64,000 bases of DNA from Ignavibacteriota bacterium (GTDB taxonomy: Bacteria > Bacteroidota > Ignavibacteria > Tepidaquicellales > Tepidaquicellaceae), in contig JAPLFJ010000013.1 of assembly GCA_026390735.1 (NCBI GenBank), positions 1-64,000 of the forward strand, read 5' to 3'. Positions within the stretch are counted from its first letter, which is position 1. Each line of letters begins with the position of its first letter. The notes below the pieces were generated by a model. The model had not been told where the DNA came from and ran no database searches. It worked only from the letters and a program-made list of their open reading frames with translations. Of this stretch, positions 10,346 through 18,711 are shown in pieces. The position numbers were made by a program, and so were the translations under genes.

Positions 10346-10539
10346 ATAATAAAGTTCTTAAAAGATTCCACCTACTTAGAAGGGTGTCCGAAGTGCGGAG
10401 TGGGTAAGAATATCGAATTATAATTCTAAATATCACTTCTCATAGTTCTTTGGTAAGGAGATAGAAAGAAAACATCTTAACATTCCGACAGGTCTGTATA
10501 AACTACTGACATATAGGTTATTAGGTAAAGGTTTGTATA

Positions 10540-10612
10540 GCGAGTTGTGAGATGGTTGGTAGAATGTCAGCTTCCCAATCTGAAAGGTGCGGGGAAAATG
10601 GGAAGACAAAAA
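10540..10612 (+). pseudogene. Decayed tRNA-Gly(CCC)-like sequence
   Basis: From the D-loop to the T-stem the sequence closely follows a bacterial glycine tRNA: GGTTGGTAGA, then TCAGC-TTCCCAA-TCTGA as anticodon arm with anticodon CCC, then GCGGG. The D-stem, the T-loop (no TTCRA) and the acceptor pairing are lost. I read it as a tRNA pseudogene; tRNA genes are common landing sites of integrating elements. Confidence 0.4.
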
Positions 10613-10633
10613 TCGCTAGCTTACTAACGTTAT

Positions 10634-12235
10634 TCAAAATGCTTTAATAATCACCATTAAACCAACATTTAGTTCATAATTAGAATATTTTTTGAATATC
10701 CAGCTTCCATCTGCTTGATTATTTATAAAGCAAATATCAAATCTAAAATTATCCCTACCAAATCTTAAGCCCAATCCAAATGAGTAGGAAAAATAACTTC
10801 CACTTTTAATTTCTGTTCCTTCGGTTGTATAACCACCATAATTCGGAAGATACCTCTGAAATGAAAGGCGATCGATACTATAAAAATTGTAGTTTGTTTT
10901 TAATAAAACGTAAGGATTAACTACTCCATTAAAGTATCCAAGTTTGGTAAATAAACTAAGAGAGTTTTTAGTCATTTGTGCATCGCCACTAATATTAGAG
11001 ACATTCACAGTATCAATATTGAAATTAATAAGCATTGTGGTCAAATCTGAACAGGAAATGAATTTAGCCGAATAACCGATTCCAAAGCTAAAAAACGGTA
11101 AAACCTTATAACCAGCCGACAAATCAAAGCCTATTCCATTCTTGAATAAACTTTGATAATTCGATTCAGATTTGTTATTGAAGTCCGCAGCAAGTGATAC
11201 TTTAATTTCTAATTTATATTTTGCGTCTTCAATGTCTTTTTCGCGGCTCTTGTCATTTTCTATTTTCTCATTTAACTTGGTTATTTTATCTTGAACAGTT
11301 TTATTATTATGATTTTTGATAGAATTTTTATACGCCTCTAAAGCGCTTAATAAGTCCCCCTTTAACTTATAGGTATCGCCTTCTAATGCATATAGTCCTG
11401 CTATTTTAACACTTACCTCTTCTTTCTTACCTGTAGAAAAGTCATATTTTAATACTTCATTTAGTTTACTTATAGCTTCAGGATATTTATTGTTACTTTT
11501 ATATTCATCAGAAGATTTTTCGAAAGTTGATATTAGTTTCATTTCGATAGATTTATCTGATGGGTTTAAACGCAAAGCTTTTTTGTATAAGTTTTCAGAT
11601 TCTAAAAATTTATTATTATTAAATTTTTCGTCAGCGAGTTTTATGGTTGCGTCAAGTAACTTAGGATTTAAAGTATATTCTAAACTTTTATCTTTACTAA
11701 TACAATATTTTAATGTTTCAATTGCTTCTTCATAGTTATTTTGAGAGATTAGTTCGTCAGCAAGTTCAATCTTTTGATTTAATAGTTCTTTTTCTGAATA
11801 TATTTTTGAATAACGAATATCCATTTTTAACTCTTTTGCGGTATATTCTGTGATTTCACCTTTTCTCTTATCACCCACTGAAACAAGAATCAATTCATTA
11901 TCTATCAATTCAAATATATCCCAATTTTCTTCATAAGTTTTAGGTGTTACAGACGGACTGAGTAGTAATTTCAACTTGTTATCTGCTAATATCTCCCATG
12001 TTCCGATGTCTTTCCCAACACCTTTATAATTTCCATTCTCATAAATTATTAATTTAGTATTTGACTCGTGTGCATCTATACCTATAACTAGTCTTACAGT
12101 TTCTTTCCATGTACCGACGTAATCACTTTTATCCTGGGAAAAAGATACAACAGAGGATAATTGAATAATAATTGTACTTAGTAATAATAACCCAAAATAA
12201 ATCTTTCTTTCAATAATCGACTTTTTTAATTTCAT
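10634..12235 (-). CDS. Exported TPR protein with C-terminal outer-membrane barrel
   Basis: About 533 residues from the ATG of MKLKKSIIERK; an ATG nine codons upstream is possible. A signal peptide ends near SQD. Residues 35-140 form a lipocalin-like segment (YVGTWKETV...). Tetratricopeptide repeats follow (EEAIETLKYCI, ESENLYKKALRLNPSDKS, PEAISKLNEVL, LSALEAYKNSI). The C-terminal 200 residues are glycine- and aromatic-rich strands ending in phenylalanine, as in outer-membrane beta-barrels. Role unknown; it is the first of several accessory genes. Confidence 0.6.
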   Translation of the reverse strand: MKLKKSIIERKIYFGLLLLSTIIIQLSSVVSFSQDKSDYVGTWKETVRLVIGIDAHESNTKLIIYENGNYKGVGKDIGTWEILADNKLKLLLSPSVTPKTYEENWDIFELIDNELILVSVGDKRKGEITEYTAKELKMDIRYSKIYSEKELLNQKIELADELISQNNYEEAIETLKYCISKDKSLEYTLNPKLLDATIKLADEKFNNNKFLESENLYKKALRLNPSDKSIEMKLISTFEKSSDEYKSNNKYPEAISKLNEVLKYDFSTGKKEEVSVKIAGLYALEGDTYKLKGDLLSALEAYKNSIKNHNNKTVQDKITKLNEKIENDKSREKDIEDAKYKLEIKVSLAADFNNKSESNYQSLFKNGIGFDLSAGYKVLPFFSFGIGYSAKFISCSDLTTMLINFNIDTVNVSNISGDAQMTKNSLSLFTKLGYFNGVVNPYVLLKTNYNFYSIDRLSFQRYLPNYGGYTTEGTEIKSGSYFSYSFGLGLRFGRDNFRFDICFINNQADGSWIFKKYSNYELNVGLMVIIKAF

Positions 12236-12332
12236 ATTAATTAATTCTTTTCGGAAATACAATTTCTGTTTTCCTGGTTTATACTATGCCTATATAATTT
12301 ATGTTACATCTTTAACGACATTTATAATTACC

Positions 12333-12833
12333 TTATTTGTCTAATTTTACAATTCCAGACTTCTTTCCGGTAAAATTATAATACCCATGTTTTACTAATA
12401 CAGGATAATCACCTTTGTTTATCCTAACTACTGCACCATCATTATGATTTTCTTCTACTTCTCTCTCTAACTTGCGTCCATTATGCTCGAAAGTTACTAT
12501 ATCTCCCTTCTCTGCTTTTTTATTTCTATCATATTTGTTATGCTTGAAATCTTTATCGTAATCGTAACTGAATGTATAATACCAATCACCTGTTTTGGTA
12601 TTCTCGGTTAAATATCCCTTTTCGTCTTTATGAACAATCTTATACGTTTGGTTGCCTTTCAGAATATTATCACCAATATTCAGTTCATGATGATATTTTT
12701 TAGTACCATCATTTAAACTAACCATTTTTTCGTTTGGAGAATCGTCTTTCGCTACTTTTGTAGGTTCTAATTTTTTGTTTTCCCCAAAAGGAATTCCATG
12801 CAATAACCAATCATTTATTAGTTTAGAATTCAT
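12333..12833 (-). CDS. Hypothetical protein with SH3/KOW-like features
   Basis: A 166-residue soluble protein rich in lysine, aspartate and tyrosine. The central part (ELNIGDNILKGNQTYKIVHKDEKGYL) and the C-terminal part (KGDIVTFEHNGRKLEREVEE) look like small beta-barrel modules. No signal peptide and no family that I recognise. It lies 11 bp after the gene at 12845-13159 in the same direction, so the two form a pair. Confidence 0.55.
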   Translation of the reverse strand: MNSKLINDWLLHGIPFGENKKLEPTKVAKDDSPNEKMVSLNDGTKKYHHELNIGDNILKGNQTYKIVHKDEKGYLTENTKTGDWYYTFSYDYDKDFKHNKYDRNKKAEKGDIVTFEHNGRKLEREVEENHNDGAVVRINKGDYPVLVKHGYYNFTGKKSGIVKLDK

Positions 12834-12844
12834 TTGTTCAAAAA

Positions 12845-13159
12845 TTAAGGGTTGTTAAATATATTATCACCGTTTTCAACAGGACGCTTAGCAAATTCAA
12901 TTTTTATAGAATCTAAAGGAAGATCAACAGATTCAAAATGATTATCCTCGTTTTTATATGTAAACTGAATTGTATTCTCGTTTATTATTTTTATTAATAT
13001 TGCTGTGAACGATAAATTGTTAATGTTTGATTTAACATGTGCAATAATTTCTTCGTCGTTGTTAATATTAGTTAAAATAAGTTTTTCGGCCTCAATGATG
13101 CTATTTATAGCTACAACTTTCGCATATACTGTTGAGTATTCTATTATACTATTTTTCAT
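12845..13159 (-). CDS. Hypothetical protein
   Basis: A 104-residue soluble protein of mixed alpha/beta character (AKVVAINSIIEAEKLILTNI ... TAILIKIINENTIQFTYKN). I do not recognise it. It is followed after 11 bp by the hypothetical gene at 12333-12833, and the pair sits between an exported TPR protein and a restriction-modification system, which suggests accessory DNA. Confidence 0.5.
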   Translation of the reverse strand: MKNSIIEYSTVYAKVVAINSIIEAEKLILTNINNDEEIIAHVKSNINNLSFTAILIKIINENTIQFTYKNEDNHFESVDLPLDSIKIEFAKRPVENGDNIFNNP

Positions 13160-13415
13160 AAATATAATTTAAATTTTTGAAAGGTCATTGCCATTGCCTT
13201 TGGGTTGGATTATGCAACTTAATTATAAAAATGTTTAATTTTATATGTAAAGTACATAAACGAAAGAGAATATAATATTCAAAATTACAAGCGTTACTTA
13301 ATAAATATTGTAGGGATAGAAAATTTATTTCCTTAATAAATAAATATATCAATAAAAGAAAGATTTATCTTTAAATTAAAATACCAAGTGTAAACCTCTC
13401 AAAAGAATAATTTTG

Positions 13416-14360
13416 TCACAAATGCGGACCGATGAATTTGTCGCCGTTGAAGTGGATCATGTGGTCGGGGACGTCCATTAGCCAGACTTCGGTTTCCCAG
13501 GCGATGTTTGCAGAGTGTCTTTTGAATTCTGACATATCGGGGAATGCGCTTACATAGATTTTTCCAAGGTTGCAATTTTTTAATAATTCTTCGAGCTCCA
13601 TCATTCTTTTGGGAGAGACGGGTCCGTGTGATGTGACTGCTTCGATTAAGAAGAGCCACTTTTTGGGTTTTACGTATATGATTACGTCGGGGAGTTTGCT
13701 GTGCTGAGTGATAGGGATTCCAAGCTTCTTTAATAGAACTTCATCCATATATAGATTTTTGTTTGCAGTATCGCCTAAGTAAATTAGTGCGCCGTCGTTT
13801 GCAAATCTTGATGCAAACTGTGTGACTATTGCTGCCTGTACTTCGTTGTGTTTGCCGGGTGAAAGTTCTATGATACTCCCATCTGCAAGTTTTAATGGAA
13901 TTTGGTGTTTAATTCTTTCTTTTTGATATAAATCTGAAAGTTTCCCAACTGACTTAATAAAATCTGCTATAGAATTTTTCCAATTTCTGGTTTTGTATTT
14001 TCTGATTACTTCAAGTGCTTCATTTGAAATTGCATAACCTGCTTTTGGGCTATTGACAGGTCTTTTGGGATCGTCTAGATTATAATTAACGATTCTTGCC
14101 TGAGTAAATTGATGCAAGACTTGTCTTCTGAATGTTTCTCTTGTGTTTGGTGCGTAAGGTTTCTTCTTCTTATATTCTTTATTTACGAATAACATTATTC
14201 CTTTTGATACACCCAAGTTAATACTTTTTGCGTCTTTCCATTTATCAGTTTCTTTAATCTGACATAAAGCTAAAAGGGTTAGTGCTGACATTTCGTTGTA
14301 TTGAGCTGCCGGCAGACCGAATGCTTTCAAGATTTCCTGTGCTTCTAATAATTTACTCAT
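13416..14360 (-). CDS. BsuBI/PstI-family restriction endonuclease
   Basis: A 314-residue type II restriction enzyme. The N-terminal 120 residues (AQEILKAFGLPAAQYNEMSALTLLAL ... NTRETFRRQVLHQF) form the BsuBI/PstI helical domain. The C-terminal PD-(D/E)xK-like core includes GDTANK (197-202), LPDVIIY (Asp225) and FLIEAVTSHGPVS (Glu240). Characterised relatives cut CTGCAG. Its start overlaps the methyltransferase stop by 4 bp (ATGA), so modification is translated first. Confidence 0.93.
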   Translation of the reverse strand: MSKLLEAQEILKAFGLPAAQYNEMSALTLLALCQIKETDKWKDAKSINLGVSKGIMLFVNKEYKKKKPYAPNTRETFRRQVLHQFTQARIVNYNLDDPKRPVNSPKAGYAISNEALEVIRKYKTRNWKNSIADFIKSVGKLSDLYQKERIKHQIPLKLADGSIIELSPGKHNEVQAAIVTQFASRFANDGALIYLGDTANKNLYMDEVLLKKLGIPITQHSKLPDVIIYVKPKKWLFLIEAVTSHGPVSPKRMMELEELLKNCNLGKIYVSAFPDMSEFKRHSANIAWETEVWLMDVPDHMIHFNGDKFIGPHL

Positions 14361-15940
14361 GCTAATTTTGTTAGGATGTTTTCTAATTTGAAAATACTAT
14401 TAATAATATTGTTTACATTATTCATTGAATAGTCGTTAGACAGAATTACTAAATTGCCAATGTTTAAGATTGTGTCTAACGGAGGAAATTTCATTTCTCT
14501 TAGTTCGGTGGCGCTGACATTGATGTTTCCGTTTATCATTTTAAAGTATGTATCGAAGAGTTCGCTGTTTAACAATGCACACAAACCGACAACTTCTTTT
14601 CTATTAAGATGCCCGTTGATTTTGTATAAATAATTAACTTTGTTCTCAACACCGATATGAGACGAGGAATAATAATTGCAAAAATAAGGTGCGGCGATTA
14701 AACGGCTTTTATCGTCTTTGGTGCTGAAACGTCTGAGGAAAATATAATTCAAATTTGGAACTAACAGAGATAATGAGGCCGGTTCGTTTCGGATATACTG
14801 ACCTTTGTTTGCAAGAGGCAGAGGCCATTGCAGAGACATTTTATCTACATTATTAATCCAAAAGAGCGGAGACAAAAGAGTGTTTCCGTTTTCAAAATTA
14901 TCCTGTATGTATTCTGTGGCACGAAAGGCAACAACTTTTCCTGTTGAAATTTGAATGTTAAAATCTATCAGTTTATTCTGCCAGGCAGAGACCAAAGAAA
15001 GGATTTCAACTTCAGACGAATTTATTGGAAGATGTAATATCTTTTCCTTTGAATTGAAATCGATTAACTGATTTATAGAAAAGGTCTTGTGAATACCGTT
15101 AGAAATATCGGTTGAACCGTTTGAAGATGAAATGTTGACGCCATAGCCCGTTTGATTCTCGAGTTTTGATGCTTTAACAATAATGGTTTCCTGCAGAACG
15201 CTATCACGTTTAAAAGCTTCTTTTCGGGAATGGAACAGATGAATATGGTCTAATCTTACAGAGCGGAAAAAGAATTTTCTAAAAGCGTTGAAATAATTCC
15301 CGGAGGCAAAACTTCTTGGAGTTATAAATATGAGCTCACCATTTTTGTTCAGCAGTTTCGAAGCAATACCTAAGAAAATTGAGTAGATATTGGGTTGCCC
15401 ACTGATTAACATTTTTGCTAACGGAATTCTTTTATCAAGATTGTTGAGTTTAAAATATGGCGGGTTTGAAATTATGATGTCGTATGTTTCGTTTTTAAAG
15501 AATGAATCGGATAAGGAGTTTGCATTATCAATAATAAAATCACTTATAAGTAATTTATATTCGAAATTAATCCCTAACTGTTTAAGCCATTTATTCAGAT
15601 AATTTAAAACCTGATGGGTGATTAATGTTAAATCTAAATCAATTTCATAGACGACTAATTCAATTAAATTAATATTGCTGTTTTGTTTCACAATGTGCTC
15701 AATCAATGAACAAGAAAGAATAGCCGAGCCGCAACCAGGGTCAAGAATACTAACTTTATTACTTTTGGTTGAAGATAAAGAAGCCATTAAATGGGCGATG
15801 CTCAAGGGCGTAAAATATTGTCCCATTACTTTTTTATGGTCTTTAGAAACACTTTCGATATAATGCACACCAAGTCTATCAGCATAATTGCTTGGGAGTT
15901 CGTTTACATAGGGTTCAATATTTTTGTTAACAGTAATCAT
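14357..15940 (-). CDS. Adenine-specific DNA methyltransferase of the restriction pair
   Basis: A 527-residue N6-adenine methyltransferase. Motif X is GQYFTP (40-45), motif I is the SAM-binding ILDPGCGSAIL (65-75), and catalytic motif IV is NPPYF (159-163). The C-terminal half would be the target recognition domain. The motif order and neighbour match M.PstI/M.BsuBI-type partners, which methylate adenine in CTGCAG; specificity here is inferred from the partner nuclease. Confidence 0.92.
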   Translation of the reverse strand: MITVNKNIEPYVNELPSNYADRLGVHYIESVSKDHKKVMGQYFTPLSIAHLMASLSSTKSNKVSILDPGCGSAILSCSLIEHIVKQNSNINLIELVVYEIDLDLTLITHQVLNYLNKWLKQLGINFEYKLLISDFIIDNANSLSDSFFKNETYDIIISNPPYFKLNNLDKRIPLAKMLISGQPNIYSIFLGIASKLLNKNGELIFITPRSFASGNYFNAFRKFFFRSVRLDHIHLFHSRKEAFKRDSVLQETIIVKASKLENQTGYGVNISSSNGSTDISNGIHKTFSINQLIDFNSKEKILHLPINSSEVEILSLVSAWQNKLIDFNIQISTGKVVAFRATEYIQDNFENGNTLLSPLFWINNVDKMSLQWPLPLANKGQYIRNEPASLSLLVPNLNYIFLRRFSTKDDKSRLIAAPYFCNYYSSSHIGVENKVNYLYKINGHLNRKEVVGLCALLNSELFDTYFKMINGNINVSATELREMKFPPLDTILNIGNLVILSNDYSMNNVNNIINSIFKLENILTKLA

Positions 15941-16048
15941 TTACAATAATAATATAGAAAAATTGAATTTGAAATAGTATTTAGTTTTTAATATTTTAAA
16001 ATCTATACTTAATCTTTAGTATAAAATACAATCATTAAACGAATGAAC

Positions 16049-16067
16049 ATTATCATTTGATGATAAT
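16049..16067. repeat. Perfect palindrome upstream of the methyltransferase
   Basis: ATTATCAT-ttg-ATGATAAT is a perfect 8-bp inverted repeat about 110 bp upstream of the methyltransferase start. It could be an operator controlling the restriction-modification genes, but no controller gene is visible. Confidence 0.35.
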
Positions 16068-16119
16068 ATTCTATCCTGTGAGATCTTAAAAATTTTCAAA
16101 AAAGATATTGTGTTTTGTC

Positions 16120-16148
16120 TTGACAAATAAAACTTATTTGTGTATATT
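16120..16148 (+). promoter_or_regulatory. TTGACA-N17-TATATT promoter-like sequence
   Basis: A strong sigma-70-like -35 and -10 pair with 17-bp spacing, reading toward the DUF6266-like gene at 16435 and upstream of its 11-bp array. It does not match the Bacteroidota TAnnTTTG form, so confidence is modest. Confidence 0.4.
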
Positions 16149-16246
16149 ATTTATATAAGGTTATTTAGGATTAATTTTTATGGTTCTTTCCTAATAATCC
16201 GTAAATGCCCTTAAATATCTGATAAAACAGATTTCATATAAAAAGC

Positions 16247-16389
16247 CCACTACAGACACACTACAAGTACACTATTAGTACACTTTTCACGCACTATTCT
16301 TATATTCTCCTTATATTTCACTTATATTCTCCTTATATTCATTGCATATACAATCTATATTAAAGTTATATAGAGACTATACGTAAATA
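16247..16389 (+). repeat. 11-bp-period array, 13 units, core AYAYT
   Basis: Thirteen consecutive 11-bp units with no gaps. Each unit begins with A-Y-A-Y and usually T, followed by six variable bases: for example ACACTATTAGT (16269), ATATTCTCCTT (16302 and 16324), ATATTAAAGTT (16357). The core drifts from ACACT in the upstream units to ATATT in the downstream units. The period is close to one helical turn. The array ends 45 bp before the start of the DUF6266-like gene. Confidence 0.8.
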
Positions 16390-16434
16390 GTATTCCTTAA
16401 TTTTGAACCTTTTTTTAAAAAAATGGAGCAATAA

Positions 16435-17223
16435 ATGGCAAGAATTGTTAATAGTCATCTTGGTATTCCCATAGGGAAAATGGGTGATATTGTTTTTAAA
16501 AGGAGAAATAAGAAGATATTCTCACAGTTTGCTGCTGAAAAATATAAGGAAACCACATCCGAAAGAGTGATTAAAAACCGTGGTTTATTCGGTGAAGTGA
16601 TGGTGTTCTCAAATTTCATTAACCGCTCCCCCGTAATAAAATATATCTGGAGAAAGCGAAAAGATATGCCGGGTAAAGCCACGAATATGAGAATATTTAA
16701 GCAAAATCATCCACACATAAAATCTAAAGGTATTTCATCGCGATGTAGAATTCTTCCTTACAATTTACAAATCTATGAAGCAGCTATAGGTCTCACTGTG
16801 GACTCATTAACATTTTCGTTTAAGAACAGTCATAAAGGTGTTGTTCCCGAATCCTACAACGATTTCAAATCGCCTTTTCTTTTTATTGCCATTATTCATA
16901 TGGAAGAGCCTGTGAATGAAAAAGTAAAGCATAAAATGATGAACATAAAACTTGAGGAAATGCTCTTATCGGGTAAACTTTCTGACTCGGGCTTTACACA
17001 TTTCACTTTTAATACAGCGAAGAAAACTTTTAAGATAATTAAAGATTATAATAAGATTATTGTTTATCCTGCTGTTATTTCGTTTGACGAGTATAAACAG
17101 CCTTACAAATGGGCTGAATGCGGTGGCTTATACGTGAAAGGTGCTGACCGTGTTAATGATCCTCCGCCAAAACCTGACCCTGTTCAAGAGGCAGGTGTGA
17201 GTATTGAGATTGAGTGTAGGTGA
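16435..17223 (+). CDS. DUF6266-like protein
   Basis: A 262-residue protein. The N-terminus (MARIVNSHLGIPIGKMGDIVFKRR, shown here as MARI...LGIPIGKMGDIVF) follows the DUF6266-family pattern of G-x-x-G-K-x-G-x-x-V plus a basic stretch, and then a conserved region of the type T-S-E-R-x-x-x-N. The C-terminal half is beta-rich and ends with a proline-rich linker (DPPPKPDP). No signal peptide and no catalytic motif. A paralogue lies at 48744-49502. Both are preceded by 11-bp-period arrays. Function unknown; family assignment is from pattern memory. Confidence 0.65.
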   Translation: MARIVNSHLGIPIGKMGDIVFKRRNKKIFSQFAAEKYKETTSERVIKNRGLFGEVMVFSNFINRSPVIKYIWRKRKDMPGKATNMRIFKQNHPHIKSKGISSRCRILPYNLQIYEAAIGLTVDSLTFSFKNSHKGVVPESYNDFKSPFLFIAIIHMEEPVNEKVKHKMMNIKLEEMLLSGKLSDSGFTHFTFNTAKKTFKIIKDYNKIIVYPAVISFDEYKQPYKWAECGGLYVKGADRVNDPPPKPDPVQEAGVSIEIECR

Positions 17224-17317
17224 GGGAAGATAAAGATTGAGTGCAGATGTAGTAATATAAAATATAATCACGTATTGATTACATATCAGTAGGTAAGCAC
17301 ACACAATATTTACAATG

Positions 17318-17366
17318 CCGTCAGGTATTGCATATCAAATCTATTGATACATATAATACCTGACGG
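17318..17366. terminator. Long hairpin between convergent genes
   Basis: A perfect 12-bp inverted repeat, CCGTCAGGTATT and AATACCTGACGG, encloses an inner TATCAA-atcta-TTGATA stem. It lies between the plus-strand DUF6266-like gene and the minus-strand T9SS gene and probably terminates both. Confidence 0.65.
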
Positions 17367-17377
17367 TTGTTGTCAAA

Positions 17378-18604
17378 TTATTTCAACATCAACATCTTTC
17401 TTGTCTCAGTGTACTTCTCTGAACTTAATGTATAAAAATAAACCCCGCTCGGATAGTGTGAACCACTGAACGATGCTTCGTATGTCCCTGCCTGTTGCGT
17501 CTCGTTCACGAGTGTTTCTACCTCGCGACCGAGTGCATCGAAGACAACGAGTTTTACCATTCCGTTTTTTGGAATTGAATATCGAATGTTCGTCGTTGGG
17601 TTAAACGGGTTTGGATAATTCTGTGACAATGAAAACTTTTCCGGTATTTCCATGCTTATGTTTTCAACTGAAATAATATCCGACAGCAATCGCCGCCAGA
17701 CGGACTGCCCGTTGCACCCAAGATATATATAATTACCGTTAACGAATAAAGACAAAGCACTTACATTAGTTCCCAACCCCTCACTTTTCTGAAACCAGCT
17801 TAAACCATTATTCTTTGAAAGATATACTTTCCCACCCGCAGCCGCAAAAAGATTGTTACCACTTACAGCAAGGGAAGTTACTACTTTATTAACCAATGAA
17901 AACTGTGTCCACGTATTTCCCGTATCATTAGACACAAAAACACCTGTATCTGTCCCCATAAATAAATTCATACCAATCGACGTAATCGCTCTAACATTCT
18001 TCCCGCCTATACCAACGGGACCGGGACCACCGTACCAGTTTGCCCCGCCACCTCTGGAAGTATACATGCCGTAGCTCAACGATCCTCCAAAAAATAAACT
18101 ACTCACAGAATAGTATATATAACCAAAACAAACCACTTTTTTACCTGTCAAATCGCTTAATGTCCAGTTCGAACCGTTATTAGTAGAACGAAACACTCCA
18201 TACGTAGTTGCACTGGAATACGTTCCTGCTAAAATTGTATTCCCGCTGATGCCAAGACTAATAATGTCCTGACCTGTTAATGTACCAGTCCAATTAGCGC
18301 CATTATTGGATGTTATAAAAAGGCCTCCATTAGTACCCACAATCAGATTCGAACCCTGAGCCGCAATACAATTTACTACACTAAACAATGCATTCATCTC
18401 AGACCAATTCGTACCTGCGTTCGAAGAGACATATATCCTACCTGTTCCGTTGGAACTTCCGTTTGCTCCTGCGTATATATTACTTCCTATAGAAGCAAAA
18501 GAATAAACGAGCGAATCTTTTATCATGCCGCTTGATGACTTTGACCATTGTGCGCTTGCATTCATTGCAGCGAGCATTGCTAATACTACAATTAATTTTT
18601 TCAT
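17378..18604 (-). CDS. T9SS-secreted beta-propeller protein
   Basis: About 408 residues from the ATG of MKKLIVVLAML; an upstream ATG gives 11 more residues that precede a normal signal peptide, so I chose the later one. The body contains repeated BNR/sortilin-like blades (NNGANWTGTL, NNGSNWTLSDL, NDTGNTWTQF, KNNGLSWFQ). The last 85 residues are the type A T9SS sorting domain (QNYPNPFNPTTNIRYSIP ... GVYFYTL ... TETRKMLMLK). It is expected to be exported to the cell surface. The propeller ligand is unknown. Confidence 0.85.
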   Translation of the reverse strand: MKKLIVVLAMLAAMNASAQWSKSSSGMIKDSLVYSFASIGSNIYAGANGSSNGTGRIYVSSNAGTNWSEMNALFSVVNCIAAQGSNLIVGTNGGLFITSNNGANWTGTLTGQDIISLGISGNTILAGTYSSATTYGVFRSTNNGSNWTLSDLTGKKVVCFGYIYYSVSSLFFGGSLSYGMYTSRGGGANWYGGPGPVGIGGKNVRAITSIGMNLFMGTDTGVFVSNDTGNTWTQFSLVNKVVTSLAVSGNNLFAAAGGKVYLSKNNGLSWFQKSEGLGTNVSALSLFVNGNYIYLGCNGQSVWRRLLSDIISVENISMEIPEKFSLSQNYPNPFNPTTNIRYSIPKNGMVKLVVFDALGREVETLVNETQQAGTYEASFSGSHYPSGVYFYTLSSEKYTETRKMLMLK

Positions 18605-18640
18605 ATTAATTATTTTAAATTTATTTTCTTTCTTCACCTA

Positions 18641-18689
18641 CCGCCGGTCGAAGACCTGCTGTGGAGGGTTGGGCGGATCATATCCGCCC
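18641..18689. repeat. Palindromic intergenic repeat
   Basis: Contains CCGCCGGTCGAAGACCTGC followed by a perfect hairpin GGGCGGAT-cat-ATCCGCCC (18671-18689). The GTCGAAGA element recurs inside the coding region at about 42601. It lies between two minus-strand T9SS genes and could terminate the upstream one. Confidence 0.55.
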
Positions 18690-18711
18690 TTAACTCTCTT
18701 TAGCCTTAATA

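Larger units (their letters stand above)
10272..10633. other. Gene-free stretch after the guaA duplication
   Basis: About 360 bp with no convincing ORF. It contains the interrupted palindromic repeat near 10296 and the tRNA-like remnant near 10540. The rest shows many stops in all frames and no clear promoter. Confidence 0.6.

Noticed and set aside
16247-16389. CRISPR array
   Set aside because: Units are 11 bp with no constant repeat of 20-40 bp and no spacers; there are no cas genes in the window.
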